NCBI RefSeq assembly: GCF_900496995.4
Contig: NC_044018.1
Coordinates: forward strand, 28,872,047 to 28,936,046
Reading direction: 5' to 3'
Source: Aquila chrysaetos chrysaetos
Taxonomy: Eukaryota; Chordata; Aves; Accipitriformes; Accipitridae
DNA: 64,000 nucleotides
Shown here one piece after another: positions 1 through 12,190 of this stretch. A program made the position numbers and the translations under genes. Within the stretch, counting starts at the first letter, position 1; each line of letters opens with the position of its first letter. A model generated the notes under the pieces. The model did not search any database. It was given only the letters and a program-made list of their open reading frames with translations, and was not told the DNA's origin.

Positions 1-1361
1 CTCCCATGAGGAATCCATGAGGATTTTAATCCCCAGATTATTCTGATGTACTGCATGTATGTTAAGCCTACATGCTTAAAATCCTCTGAAATTTGTTTAA
101 TCAAAAAAATACCATGGTCATTTGGAGTTGGTCCTCTGAATGAGGTGTCACTTGCTTTATTATTTGGGTGCCCCCAAGATTCTTGAGCGCTGCTATCAGG
201 AGGCAAATCTCATAACCACTTTAGAGTTTGCTGATGGAGGAGGGATTGCCAGCAGCTGAGGAGTCCAGGGCATGGCAGCAGCCACAGTGTTAACACAGGA
301 GAGCAACTACTGCTGCTCTGGGGTCAGGCTGGGCCCAGCACCCCCGGGGTCGAGGGAACACTCTCTCTGCCTTCGGTGGGCATTGGACCAGATCCCAGCC
401 TTCCTCCGGGACAGAGCCGGCACACCGCTCTCTGTGAAAACAGCCTTTGTGGGAGGTGATTTTTTTTCAGGTCAGAAGTGAAAAATGTAACTGTTTCTCC
501 CCCAGCCTGTCCTTTGAGAGGGTCCCCTGCTCCACGTGGGGTTTCAGGTGCTTCAGGCAGGAACCCAGGTGCCTTGCTGCTGCCCTGTACCCCGAGCCGT
601 GCATGGATGGGAACTGCAGACTCCCTGAGAGCCGTCCGTTCTCAGCTTGGAGGGATTTGGAGCTGTGGCAGCGTACGGCTGTGTAGGGCATCTGTGTTTT
701 ATCTCACGTCACGCTAGGCTGGTAGAGTGCCACTCATGAGTTGCAGGCATCTCGCCTTGATGTCAAACGCCCTCCAAAGCCAAAACAAATCCAGTCCTCT
801 AACAATAGCCTTGCAGAAATCCCAGCCTCTCGCGTCAGCAGGGTTATCCACGCACGCAGCAGACGGCAGCGAACAGGGCGGATGGAGGAGTAAGCCAGGG
901 ACCGTCCACTCCCAATATGTTGTCAGGGCAAGCAAAGAGGGTTGTGTGAAATCCTGGGAGAGGGGTGACTGCTCCGGGTGTCCTCAGGAAGGCAGGATCA
1001 GACCCTCCTGGCTGCTGCGGGGGTGCTTCTGGGGCAGCACATCACACTGGGCTCTGGACCTTGTGCCCCCCACCTTGTTTTCAGAGGGAGTGCAGCACTG
1101 CCAGCCTGAATCACGCCATTTCTGGAGGAGGAGGCTCCTGTAGTTGTCTTTCTGGCTCCCGAGGCTGGAGGTCCTGGTGGCGTGGTGCCTGCTGCTCTGC
1201 CTTCCTCCTGTGCCCAGAAAGCAGTGAAGCAGCCTGCCCGCTCCTGCCCCTTGGAGCTCAAGAGGGTAGCAGAGAAGGGCTGCGAGGACTCCTGCTTCTG
1301 TCTCCCACAGAGCTCCTCGGGACTCCTGCTGATGAGCTGCTCCCAATGTTTTCTCTCCTAG

Positions 1362-2617
1362 GACTTGGACGTGGTGGGCGATGGCATGCAGTGTCCTCCA
1401 TCCCCTCTGCTCTTTGATCCTTCTGTGGCCCTCGATCAGTCCCTTAGAGACGTTGCCGAGGCCCCCATAGACATACTGGCCCTGGAGGAGCCTTCCCACC
1501 CAGGTCTCTCTCTGCAGACGGTGCCGACGGACAGAGGGAGCTCCTCTGCTCACATCTTCTCCCCAGCCACCGAGCCTCCGGCCAAGCTGCCTGCACAGGT
1601 ACAACTGGGAGAGCACCAGGGGCTTCCAGCAGTAGCACAGCTCTTGCTCCGGGTGAACCACGGCCCTCAGGGCTCTGGAGGATGTGTCTTCCCGGGGGAG
1701 GGGAGGAGAAGTCCCTGTTTGCCCTCCATACATGCAGCCAGGCCCTGGGTGGTTGCTCTCCCATGCAGCGGAGTTCCGACCAGTGCTACGCCCACGGTCT
1801 GGATGATGTTAGAAGTGTTGAGGGGGTGGCAGCCAGAGCCTGTCCCCGGGGGGAGTGGTGGAGGACGACGGGCGGTCGCCTCTTCTCTGTGGGTGGCTCG
1901 GTGCCACCCTCTTCCTGTGCGTGGGACTGGTGTCGCGGGAGCTGTCTGAGACGTGGTGGAGATGTCTCACAGGCTGGGGACTACCCGCTGTGGGAAGCCC
2001 ATTTTCTCCTGTCTGGGGATTTTAAGGGGAGCTGTCATCTTCTGGGCAAAGGGCTTCTGCTTTTTCCTTCTTTTGAGTCTCATTTTTCACTTGCAATTTG
2101 CTCCTCTTGTGTCCTGCCCGGAGCCTGTGGCTTGCTCTGGACGTGCCCGCAGGGTGTCATCTTTGGAGATGTCCTCAGACGTCCCACCCTGCATCCCCTG
2201 TCACCCCTCCAACGCTGTCCCTGCAGTCGAGGAGTCCCTGCAGTGCCTCTCCCCTGGTGGGAGCCAAGTGTTGGGGTGGGGGGACCCCAACCCTGGAGCA
2301 CGCACTCCCCCCCCCAGGCCCTGAATGAAGACCACCGGTTTGCTGTAGCCGTTGGTTTCAAGCAGGAGCCCAGAGGAAACGTCTCCCAGTCTGTTGGCGC
2401 TCCCATCCCTGTGGAACGACCAATTCGTGTGGGAGCGACAACAGCCTGGGCTTGCCCTCGCCTCTGCCCAGGCAAGTCCTGCTGCAGCCAGCCCACTATC
2501 CCTTTTCTGTCCCCAACAGAGTCACCTGCCGCTGGCAGCGTGCCGGCTGGGGCCCAGGGACGACAGACGGCCGGAGGAAGCCACCACCTCCACCCAGACC
2601 CGTGGAGCAGCCGCTAA
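1362..2617 (+). CDS. Terminal coding exons of an unidentified gene (partial, left edge)
   Basis: I do not recognise this protein. An exon at 1362-1598 follows a pyrimidine-rich tract ending in CTAG and ends at CAG/GTACAA; it encodes 79 residues including the acidic stretch [19 protein letters not shown] second exon starts at 2318 after a C-rich tract and AG, joins in the same phase (0/0), and runs to a stop at 2615-2617; it includes [17 protein letters not shown] poly(A) signal at 3121 would end the gene. Further left, 747-889 is a possible basic exon (LDVKRPPKPKQIQSSNN, then ARSRRQRTGR) with a GTAAGC donor, but its phase does not fit the 1362 exon, so another exon, another acceptor or a base error must lie between. 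In human, the gene next to NCKAP5L on this side is BCDIN3D, a methyltransferase, which this does not resemble. It could be a low-complexity nuclear or cytoskeletal protein; that is a guess from composition only. Confidence 0.4.
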
Positions 2618-3120
2618 CGGGAGCCTGGAACCGGGGTCCGTGAGCTGAGACTGGCTGCACGCGGCATCTCTGCGCTCCCTTGCGAATCCTCGCTCGCGCC
2701 GAGTCACGGCGGAGCCAGTTGGTGGGACGCGTGTGGAAACCTGCAGGCGCCGGCGTCCTCGCCCAGCACGGGGCTGAACTGCAGCTCCAGCTCCTCTGCA
2801 GGGGTGATTCCTGGAGCGGTGGGGGCTGAAACCCCGGAGTGGGGACCCCAGACCCTCTTTCCCCCCACTCTGCCTGCCCTTGTGGTGGGGAGTCCTGCGG
2901 CTGCCAGGCTAGCCAGGGGAGAAGCCACAGAGGGACTCGGGGAAAAGGGCAGAGCTGCTCTCCACGCTCACTGGGGTTTTGGGGTCCTTTGCTGTGGGGA
3001 ATGGTCTGTGTCTCATGTTGCCCCCCCGAGGGGGGGGGGTTCTGAGGCCAGGGGTGGTCTGCGAGCCCTGTAATGTTTTCAGTCCGGGGAGGAGGTTTCC
3101 ATCCTGCGGGTAACCCCCAC

Positions 3121-3126
3121 AATAAA
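3121..3126 (+). terminator. Poly(A) signal of the left-edge gene
   Basis: AATAAA followed within 20-45 bp by a GT-rich stretch (GTGTCCCTGTGTTGTGTGG), the usual downstream element. It fits the end of the plus-strand gene whose last coding exon stops near 2617, giving a 3' UTR of about 0.5 kb. Confidence 0.7.
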
Positions 3127-3379
3127 GCGATGGAGGTGGGTGCCATGTGTCCCTGTGTTGTGTGGTGAGGGGGGGTGGAAGAGCTGAAGGATGGAGCAGC
3201 CAGCGCTGTCCTGGGGGGATTCGGGACTCCCTTGGGGTGATGAACACCCTCCCGGGGAGGGGGTGACCCCTCTGCTCCCAAACCTCCGGTCCTGCTGCCC
3301 ATGGGGGCCCCCGCCTTTGGGGCTCACTCACTTATTTCAGTCCTTCGCACAAGACCTCGGCGGCTGCAGCGGGGCGAGG

Positions 3380-3835
3380 GGGGGGACGACACCCACCGAG
3401 CCCATGCGGGCTCCGTGGGGTGCGGGCCGGTCCGGTCCCAGCCCGGGGCAGCGGGGTTCAGCCCGCTCGGTGCCCTGTCCCGGTTGTGGGGGGGGCACCG
3501 GGTTCCTGTGGGGCAGCTCCGGGGATCGCGGTGGGGGGGAGACACCGGGGTGGAGGCGGGGGGGGGGGGGGCCCGAGCCCGACCCCGGGGAAGGGATGCG
3601 GCGGCAGCACCGGGACACCCGCCGCTCCGGGATCCCGCCGCCCCCGGGCGCGGATTGGCGGCGGCGGGGGCGCAGGGCGGAGCCGGCCCGGTGGAGCCAT
3701 GACATCACCGCCGCTGCCGCCGCCGGGCCAGCCCCGGCCCCGGCCCCGGTCCCGGCCCCGGTCCCGGTCATGGCCATGCCGCCCCTCGCCGCCGCCGCCT
3801 CCCCGCCGTAGTCCCCGGTGAGTCCGGCCGTGTCT
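3380..3835 (+). promoter_or_regulatory. CpG island with candidate distal first exon of NCKAP5L
   Basis: Very GC- and CpG-rich sequence ends in a strong donor (CCGGTGAGTCC) at about 3820. It lies upstream of NCKAP5L on the same strand and just past the previous gene's poly(A) site, so it is a plausible distal promoter and non-coding first exon. A short frame from the ATG near 3700 is only Pro/Arg low-complexity, so I do not call it coding. No TATA box is visible. Confidence 0.4.
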
Positions 3836-4019
3836 GCGGCGGGAGGGCGGGCGGGGAGCGACGGCGACGGCGTGGGGGTCCCCGGGGAAGTCGGGCCGCA
3901 GCTCGGGGGGCACCGGTAGCCCCACGGTGCGGAGCGGGGGGGGTCCCCGCTGCCGCCGTGCAGCAGAACGTGCCGCGGGGGGGGGGGGGGGCCACGGGGG
4001 AAGTGGCACGGGGCGACCC

Positions 4020-4680
4020 GGCCGGTTCCCCCCCCCCGTACGTCCCCAGTGCATCCCGGCTGGCCCCGGTGCCCCCCCCGGTGCATCCTGGCTGTCCCCG
4101 CTGCATGTCCCCGCTGTCCCCGGGCTGTTGTCCCCAGAACATCCCATGTGCCCCCAGCGCATCCCGCCTTGTCCCCGGGCCGTCCCTGCTGTCCCCGGTG
4201 TGTCCCCACCGTCCCCTGGTACATCCAGGCTCTCTCCCTGGCTCTCCCTACTGTGTCCTGGTGTGTCCCCAGTGTCCCCAGTGCATCCTGGCTGTCCCTG
4301 CTGTGTCCCCCACTGTCCTCCATCCCACCCGCCGGTCCCCGCTGTCCCTCGAACATCCCAGCTGTCCCCTGTGTGTCTTTGCTCTCCCCACTGCATCCTG
4401 ACTGTCCCCAGTGTCCCCACTGCATCCTGGCTGTCCCTGGCATGTCCCCAGTGTCCCCACTGCATCCTGGCTGTCCCTGGTACGTGTCCCTGGTGAGTCC
4501 CAGCTGTCCTCGATGTGTCCCTGCTACCCCAAGGCTGTTTCTCCAGCACATCCCCGGTGTAGCCCAGGTGTCCCCAGGGTGTCCTTGCTGTCCCCAGTGC
4601 ATCTGGGCTGTCCCTGGGCTTGTCCCCGCTGTCCCCAGTGCGTCCTGGCTGCCCCAGGAACAGCCAGCCCCTGCAGCGCA
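4020..4680. repeat. Degenerate minisatellite, about 40-bp unit
   Basis: Imperfect tandem copies built from CCCAGTGTCCCC, GCATCCTGGCTGTCCC and related blocks; the clearest pair near 4400-4490 repeats every 40 bp. The array lies in the presumed NCKAP5L 5' intron. It produces long stop-free frames on both strands that are not genes. Confidence 0.75.
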
Positions 4681-6090
4681 GCAGAGTTGGGGACACTCAG
4701 GGCTGTCACCCCATGTCCCCAGGCTTGGGGTAGGACCCCGGCGTGGGGCAGGCCAAGGCCAGCCCATCGCGGCCATGCTGTGGGACCGTGGCCTGGGTGC
4801 AGGGGACCGTTCCCTGCCGCGCTGGCATGTCCACAGCCGCGCGGTTTGGGCACGTGCCGTGTCCCCACGCTGCCTGGGGCAGCGGGTGCGAGTGGCTGGG
4901 AGGACCAGGGAGGGGGCCATGGGCTCTGGGTGCCCCTGGCTCTGCTGGAGCTGTGTCCCCCTCCCCACAGGGACCCTCATGCCGCCCCTGCGGGGCCCCA
5001 TGCTGGGGGAGGGGATGGCCACGCCGTCCATCTGTCGGGGCCCCCCCCGGCTGTCCCCCGCCGGCAGGACCTGGGGGGGGGGGAGCTGTGGGCTTCTCTT
5101 CCCCTCCAGACAGAGCCTCACTTCCCCCCGTGACGCAGCCGGAGCCGCCGGCCCCGGGGCCGTTTCCTGCGCCGGGGGCAGCACGAGGGGGGCCCACGCA
5201 CCCACGGGTACCACGGGCCACCCCGGGGACCTGCCTGGGTTTGCTGCCGGCCCCGTGGGCTGCGGGGGGGACAGGGACAACACGGTGAGGTCCGGCCGCG
5301 TGTGCCGGCAAGGGTGCACGGTGCTGCTGTGCACAGGGCCGGCGGGGTCTCGGGGTGCGTGGCCAAGGTCACGCAGCCCATCGGGTTGGGGACAGCTGGC
5401 TGGGGGCTTTGGTGGGGACGTGAGGAGCATCCCACAGCCCCTCTCTGTGCCCAAACAGGGCTGCAGATACTGGTGCTCTGGTTATTTTTGCCGCTCTCAT
5501 TGCATTGGATGGGAGAAGGTGGCAGAGTTTGCTCCGGGGCTGTCCGGTGGCCCCCAGCGCTCCCACCCACAGTGCAGCAGTGCAGGGTCCCCGGTGGGGG
5601 ACGGGGCTGTTGTTGAGCACTGCACGCACCCCGACCTTGCCTGCTTCCAGTGGCCTCCCTCCTGGCCTCGCTGCCTCTGTCACCCCCAGTCCCCTCTGGT
5701 CCCCCCCCGTGCTGCCAAACCCGCCTGCCGGGGTGCCAGGCATTGTCACCGTGGGGTCCGGTTGAGCCGGGAGCGCGTGGCCCCATGTGAACCCCAACCC
5801 TTGCCCAGCTCGGGGGGTGCAGGGTGAAGGCCACGGCCTGGGGCCACGGCACGGCTCCGTGCCTGGAGCCCCGGTGGTCCCCCCGGAGGGTGCCCAGGCT
5901 CCTGGGTGGTCCCTCTCCAAAGGGCGCTGGGGTGCCCCAGGGGGGTCCCTCTCCGTGGGGTGCCCTGTACCCCCGGGGCTGCCCGGTGCCACATGGGGCT
6001 GCCCGGTGCTCCCTCTCCCGGGATGCCCGGTATCCCGGTGCCGCCTCTTCCAGGGGTCCCCGGTGCCCCGGATCCCCCCCCCCGCCCCCG
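4681..6090. other. Presumed NCKAP5L 5' intron, no gene seen
   Basis: GC-rich non-coding sequence between two candidate first exons. I see no conserved exon, RNA gene or mobile element here. Long open frames on the minus strand follow from lack of A/T and show no recognisable protein. Confidence 0.5.
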
Positions 6091-6340
6091 CCGTGCCCGG
6101 CTCTCCGGTACTCCCTGCCCGGGGCTGGCGCTGGCGGAGCCGCGCACCGGGGGCGGCGGCGGCCCCGGCTCCTCCCCGGCCGCGGCGGGAAGGCGGAGCC
6201 GGGCCGCCGCCGCCTCCCAACAATAGCGCGGCCGGGCCGGGCCGGGATGGAGCCACCGTCGCCGCCGGAACCGGCCCCGGGACCGCGTTGAGCGGGGACG
6301 GGCGGCGGCGGCGCAGCCGGGAACCCCGGGCGTGAGTGAG
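6090..6340 (+). promoter_or_regulatory. CpG island with candidate proximal first exon of NCKAP5L
   Basis: Dense CpG sequence (CGGGCCGGGCCGGG blocks) ends in a donor at about 6331 (CCCCGGGC/GTGAGTG). A small non-coding exon follows at 6821-6862 (AG/GTGACACTACGG through AGCGAG/GTAAGG), then the exon carrying the ATG. This is the best candidate for the main promoter because it is close to the coding region and its exon chain can be followed. Confidence 0.5.
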
Positions 6341-6972
6341 CGGCGGGGGCGGGATCGCGGCGGAGGGCGGAGGGGGGGGGGGGTCCGGGTCCGGGCCCGG
6401 AGCGGGGCCGGTGCTCGGGGTCGGCCCCTGTTCCGGCGCGCACGGGGTGAGCGGTGCGGGGAGGCACCGGCACCGGTACCGGCGGCGGGGGACGACGCCC
6501 TGTGCGGTGCCGGGGGGGCCCGTTCTGCACCCCCGGGGGTCCTGTGTACCGGGTGCTGCGTATTCTCGTGCCCCGGGGCCGGTGCCAGCCCCCGGGGGTG
6601 CTGTGCACCCTGGTGCCCCGGGGCTGGTCCCGGTCCCGGTCCCGGTCCCGGGGGTGCTGTGTATTCATTCCGGTGCTCTGGGACCGGCGCGGGTCCCAGG
6701 GTCCCTGCACACCCCGGGAAGGGGCGAGGGTGGCTGGGCTGCAGGAGGGGTCCCTGTGGCTCTGGGTGCCGGTGCCAGTGGGCTCGGGGTTCCCCTCCTC
6801 AGCCCCGTTCTCCCTTGCAGGTGACACTACGGAGGGACGGGGCTGGGGACATCCCGAGCGAGGTAAGGGGGGTCCGGGCTGCCCAGGGCCTGGCAGTGCC
6901 ACGGGCCAGGGGGACATCGGCTAGGGGTCAGCGGGGACCCCGGCCTGACGCCTGTCCCCCCTGCAGCCAGCG

Positions 6973-9900
6973 ATGTCGGAGAGCGTGGCCGAGGTGCCGG
7001 GAGACGGGAGCCCCACGGTGCTCGGCGAGACGGACACCAGCCATGAGCTGCTGCAGCGGCTGCGGGAGCTGGAGGTACAGTGGGGGCTGGGAGATGGGGC
7101 ACCCGAGAGCCGGGACCACCGGGCAGCTGTGGCTGGTGCCACTGGGCAGCCAATGGCCACCAGAAACTAGGGCCGCCAGGGCAGCCGTGGCTATTGCCTT
7201 CGGGCAGCTGTGGTTGGTGCCGTGGGGCAACCGTGGCCGCTGCCACTGTGCAGTTGGTGCTTAGAGGTAGCCGTGGCCCGTGCCACGGGGCCAGCAGCCC
7301 AGATACCACGGTGAGGGGGCAGCACTTTCCTGCCGTCCGTGGCCCTTGTGTGCCACAGCTCCTGGGGCAGCCCTGTCCCTCCATGTGCGGCCCTGGGTCC
7401 CACCAGGCAGAGGAGGGGTCCCCTTGGTGCCCTGGGCACCCCACCATGTCCCCTGAGCCGTCCCCGCTCTGTCCCCAGGCGGAGAACTCGGCCCTGGCCC
7501 AGGCCAACGAGAACCAGCGGGAGACGTACGAGCGCTGCCTGGACGAGGTACTGGGGGGGGGGAGCACATGGGACACGTGTGCACACGCGTGTGCCGGGGT
7601 ACGGGGCTGCGTGTGCCCTCGCACCCCACCCAGGCCCCCCCTCTGCTCCGCAGGTAGCCAACCATGTGGTGCAGGCGCTGCTCAACCAGAAGGTGGGTGT
7701 CAGGGGGGCTGTGGGGGGGCAGTGGGGGGCTGGGGAGGTCCTGGCTGATGCCCCCCGTCCTGCCCTGGCCAGGACCTGCGCGAGGAGTGCATCAAGCTGA
7801 AGAAACGGGTCTTCGACCTGGAGCGCCAGAACCAGGCGCTGAGCGACCTCTTCCAGCAGAAGCTGCAGCTCTCGGCTGGATCCTTGCCCCAGGTGCGGCT
7901 GTGGCTGCGTCGGTGCTGGGGGGGGGGTCACAGGGCAGAGCCCCCTCAAAAGCTTAACCTGTCGTCTTCCTCCTCTCCAGCTGCCGCTGCACCCAGTGCC
8001 GGTGCCCCTGGATGCCCCAGCCAGCCCCCAGCCAGGCATTGCAGAGCAGCCGCCCCCCCCACTGCCCCCCAGCCGCTGCATCCCCCTGCCAGAGGTGAGT
8101 ACCAGCATCTCCAAACCCCACTGCCCCGGTGTCCCCCTCTCCAGGCCGTGGCATTCCCCCTCCCCAAGCTCACACTATTGCCTTTTCCAAGCCTGTGGTG
8201 TCCCCAAGCCTGTGGTACCCCGCTTTCCGGGCCCCTGGTGTCCTCTCCTCTATCCCCCTCCCTGGGTCCGTGGTGTCCCCATCCCTGAGCCTGTGATATT
8301 GCCCTTTCCAAGCCTCTCTGCCCACGGTGTCCCTCTCCCTGACCCTGTGGTGTCCACCTCTCCGGGTCCACGGCATCCCCCTTCCTGAGCTCCTCTGCCT
8401 GTGATGCCCCCAGCTCCAAATCCCTTTGCCCCCAGTGTCCCCGTCCCCAACCCCGTTACATCCCCATCCCAAATCCCATTGCATCCCTCTCCCACTCCGC
8501 CCGTGGTGTCCCCAGCGCGTCCCCCTCTCCCAGCCCCACCGTGGTGCTGTGGGGATCAGCACCGGGTGCCTGTGGGGTGACAGTGCACGGACCCCGCAGG
8601 TGACCCCGTCGGTGCCGTCGGGTAGCCCCGGGCTCAGCCCCGGCGCTGCCCCCCTGGATGCCCTCTCCCCCTTCTTCAAGAAGAAAGCCCAAATCCTGGA
8701 GGTGCTGCGCAAGCTGGAGGAGACGGACCCGCTGCTGGGGCCCCCCCTGGCCTCCCCCGGCTCCCCGGAGCCCTGCGCCGCCCCGGGCTGGCCCCCCTGC
8801 CCGCTGCGGGGGGCGAGGGCCGCCGGGGGGTGGCGGGGGGCTGAGGGCAGCCCCTGCTCCTCGCCCGAGGAGGCTGCACCGCCGCGGGGGGCCCTGCTCA
8901 GCGCCTTGGCCGAGCGGCTGCTGCGGGGCGAGGGGGGCTGCTGCCGGCGCAACGGCGAAGCCCCCGGGGGCCCCCCCCCGGCAGCGGTGTGGTGAGCACC
9001 CCGCTTTCCTGGGGCTCTACGCCCCAGGCGAGGAGAGCCCCGAGGGGGGCTTCGCCCTGCTCTCGCCTGGGGGGGGGCCCCAACCCTCTGCCCCCCCCCC
9101 CCAAGGTGCTCAAGCTTCCTCCCCCCCCCCCCCGGGGCGCTGCGCCTCAGCCCCCAGCTCGCCCGTGCCTCCAAGATCCCCTGCCGCGGCGGCAACCCCG
9201 AGGCCTCACCGGCATTCAGCCGCCGTGCCTCCCCCGACGCCCCCCCAGAGCCCGGCTCCCCCGAGCCCCCCGCCTTCCCCCCACCCCGTGCCTATGAGGC
9301 AGCTGAGCAGCCCCCTGGGCCACCAGGACCCCCCGCCAGCGGGGAACGGGTGGCTGCCTCCCCCCCCCAGCACCCGCCGTGGCACGGGGGGCTCGGCCCC
9401 CTCCCGCCGCCCCGGCAAGAAGCCCCCGGAGCCGGGCTACTTGCCCTTCAAGGAGCGTTTGGCCGCCCTGGGCAAGCTGCGGGGGGCTGAGGGCCGCGAG
9501 CCCCCTGGCCCAGGGCGGCCTGAGCGGGGGGGCCATGGGGCTGAGCCGCGACCCCCTCCCCGGGGGAGTTTGGGGGGCAGCCTGAAGCACCCCGAGCCGG
9601 CGCATGGCGGGGAGCCCCTGGCCCGGTGCTACTCCTCCGGCTCCATGGGTGAGCCCGGCAAGGCAGGGGGCAAGGGGCGACCCGCCGGTGGCAGGACCCC
9701 ACCGCGGGCCCCCCCGGCACCCCCCGCCAAAGCTGCCCGCAGCCCCCACGGCAGCCCCACCAAGCTGCCCACCAAGGCGGGCGCCGGCAAAGCCGGGACG
9801 CCACGGGGCGAGGAGCCGGCGGGGGCCAAGGCGGCAGGGGTCCCCCACAAAACGCCACCGGCCCCCGAGCCCCCCGGCACGGGGCCGCCGCCGGGTGCCG

Positions 9901-11874
9901 CCGGGCACTCGGCCATCGAGGAGAAGGTGATGAAGGGCATCGAGGAGAACGTGCTGCGGCTGCAGGGGCAGGAGCGGGCACCGGCGGGAGAAGCCAAGGG
10001 GAAGGCTGCCGGCGGTTTGGCCAGCTGGTTTGGGTTGCGCCGTAGCAAGTTGCCGGCTCTGAGCCGTCGCGGCGATGGCAGCCGTGGCCGGGAGTGGGCC
10101 GGGACGCCGGCTCCCCTACGCCGGGAAGTCAAGTTGGCCGCCCGCAAGCTGGAAGCCGAAAGCCTCAACATCTCGAAGCTGATGGAGAAGGCGGAGGATC
10201 TGCGCAAGGCGCTGCGGGAGGAGCACGCCTTCTTGCAGGGGCTGGCGCTGGAGAAGGGGCGACCGCGCGGGCCCCCCCCGAGGTCCCGGCCATCTCCCGG
10301 TGATGTACCAGGAGGTGACGGCCGAAACCTTCATGCAGCAGCTGCTCGACAGGTCAGTGTTGGCCCAGGGACCCTTGGGGATGGGTGGGGGAATGAGGGT
10401 GGTGGGTGCATTTCCCACCCCGACTGCCCTGATGCGGCGTTGTCCCCAGGGTGGACGGGAAGGACGTGCCCTACGAGAGCCGCCTGGAGCGCAAGCGGGA
10501 GCTCTGTGACCTCCGCCGGGTCCCCCCCGACACCAAAGACCCCCGGCTCTGCCGCCTGCCCCGCAATGGCATCGTGGGACATCTGCAAGAGCCCCCTGAC
10601 AAGGTAAAGGCAACCCCCCCCATCAGCACCTGCAGCTGCATACCCCTTCTTTTGGGGGGACCCCGTGGCTGCTCACTCTCTGCACGCCCCCCCCTCAGGT
10701 GCCGGACGTGGAACTCCGGGATGAATTGCCATCGGATGAGAGTTTGTCCGAGTCGGGGACGTCGCAGCACTTTGCCAGTAAGGGGGTGCTGGGGGGGGGG
10801 ACACGGCAGGGAGGGGGGCACCGGGATGGACCCCCCCCCCTCCAGCCCCAGCACTGATGCCTCCACTTGTGCCAGCAGCCTGCGGGTCGCTGACGCGGAC
10901 ACTGGACAGCGGGATTGGGACCTTCCCGCCCCCTGACTACGGGGGGGTCCCCGCCAAGAGCACCCCCAAACCACGAGGCCGCCCCGAGCCGCTGCCCGGC
11001 GCTGTGCCGGCGCGGCCGCCCGCCATCACCAAAGTGCCGCGCAAGGCCCGTACGCTGGAGCGGGAAGTGCCCAGCGCGGAGGAGCCGCTGGTGGCCGGCA
11101 AACACCGGAGCGCCCCGGCGTGCCGCCCCCCAGCACCCCCCGGCCCGCAAGGCCACCGCGCCGGTCCCCAAGGTCAGTGTCCCACCGCGCTACGTGCTGG
11201 GGGTGTGCGAGACCCCCACCGATGGTGCCGGGTGTGCACCCATGCTCACGCAAGGGTGCAACGGGGCGGGGGTTGGCACCCCAGCAGGGATGTGGGGGTT
11301 GCTGGGGGGGACCCTGCAGGTCAGCACTGACCCCCCCGGCTCTCCTCGCCATTTTCCCTGCAGATGCTGGTGACGATGCCGGGAAGCCGCGGCGCGTCCA
11401 GCAGAGCAAGAACTGGACCTTCCCCAACGCCAAAGCCTGCGGCACCGCCGACCCCTTCCTCTGCCCCCCTGGGGGGCTGGAGGGGCTGCACCGTCCCGCA
11501 CTGGTAAGGGGGGGGGGGGCACGGAGGAGGTGGGCTGTGGGACCACCTCACCAGCCCTGGGGTGTAATTAGCACTGGTGGGGAGTGGGGGGGGGGGGGGC
11601 ACAGGGAGCACCCCCTCACCGTGCTGTCCCTCCCCAGGCCCCCGTCTGCAGCCCAGCAGGGTGTCGAGGGGCGTCCCCGGAGGCCCCCCCACCGCTGCCC
11701 CCAGCCCTGAGCGCCAGCAGCAGCCGGACGCCCAGTGCCTCGGACGTGGGGGACGAGGGCAGCACGGAGGCCCAGTCACGGGATGGGGGGCACGGCCCCC
11801 CGGGGCTGGAGCACTCCGAGTCGCTCAGTGACTCGCTGTATGACAGCCTCTCCTCCTGCGGCAGCCAGGGTTGA
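6973..11874 (+). CDS. NCKAP5L: NCKAP5L (CEP169), microtubule plus-end/centrosome protein
   Basis: Orthologue of NCK-associated protein 5-like, known to bind microtubule tips and the centrosome. Coding exons: 6973-7074, 7479-7547, 7654-7692, 7773-7892, 7981-8094, 8600-10352, 10450-10603, 10699-10777, 10879-11172, 11364-11503, 11638-11874; untranslated exon 6821-6862. The N-terminal heptad-rich coiled coil spans about residues 22-110 (ELLQRLRELE, ENSALAQANENQRETYERCL, ECIKLKKRVFDLERQN). Diagnostic blocks follow: LDALSPFFKKKAQILEVLR, FKERLAALGKL, HSAIEEKVMKGIEENVLRLQ, SWFGLRRSKLPAL, LEAESLNISKLMEKAEDLR, SLTRTLDSGIGTFPPPD, and the C-terminus SESLSDSLYDSLSSCGSQG. Start chosen at the ATG opening MSESVAEV, as in the family. 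The large exon changes frame at C-rich runs near 8961-8979, 9091-9102, 9121-9133, 9360-9368 and 10272-10279, while homology continues across each, so base-call error is likelier than a pseudogene. Confidence 0.96.
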
Positions 11875-12063
11875 GCCCCCCCCCTCCACCGGCCGCACTC
11901 GCACGTCTTCCGCCCCCCTTGCCCCCCGTTCCCAGTCTGGGGTGCTGTCTAGGGTGTGGGGGGTCCCCACTGTCCTGTTCCTCCCCCCCCCCCCCCCCCC
12001 ATGCCCGGCTCTCTCCGATGGTGCTATCGCAGTGTACAGCCCCCACCTCCGGGTTTTTAACTC

Positions 12064-12069
12064 AATAAA
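12064..12069 (+). terminator. NCKAP5L: NCKAP5L poly(A) signal
   Basis: AATAAA 190 bp after the NCKAP5L stop, followed by T-rich sequence and then GTCGTCTCTGC. It faces the TMBIM6 poly(A) signal, whose complement is at 12191-12196, so the two convergent transcripts end within about 120 bp of each other. Confidence 0.85.
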
Positions 12070-12190
12070 GCCGCCCTCCCCCGGTTTATTTATATATGTT
12101 ATTTTGGAGCCGCTGTCGTCTCTGCATTGGCCACATCCTGCCCGCGGGAGGGAGGGAGGGAGGGGGCCGAGAGGTTCAAGTCTTGAGCGT

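Noticed and set aside
3700-3821. Short coding start at the ATG near 3700
   Set aside because: It encodes only a Pro/Arg low-complexity peptide ending soon after a splice donor; NCKAP5L translation starts at 6973 as in its orthologues.
3337-5454. 705-codon minus-strand open frame
   Set aside because: Lies over a CpG island and a minisatellite; composition is Pro/Gly/Arg/Thr repeats with no known domain, and the plus strand carries the NCKAP5L 5' region.
8600-10352. NCKAP5L as a decayed pseudogene
   Set aside because: Breaks occur only at C-rich runs, all exons and splice sites are present, conserved blocks and the C-terminus are intact, and it sits in its expected neighbourhood.
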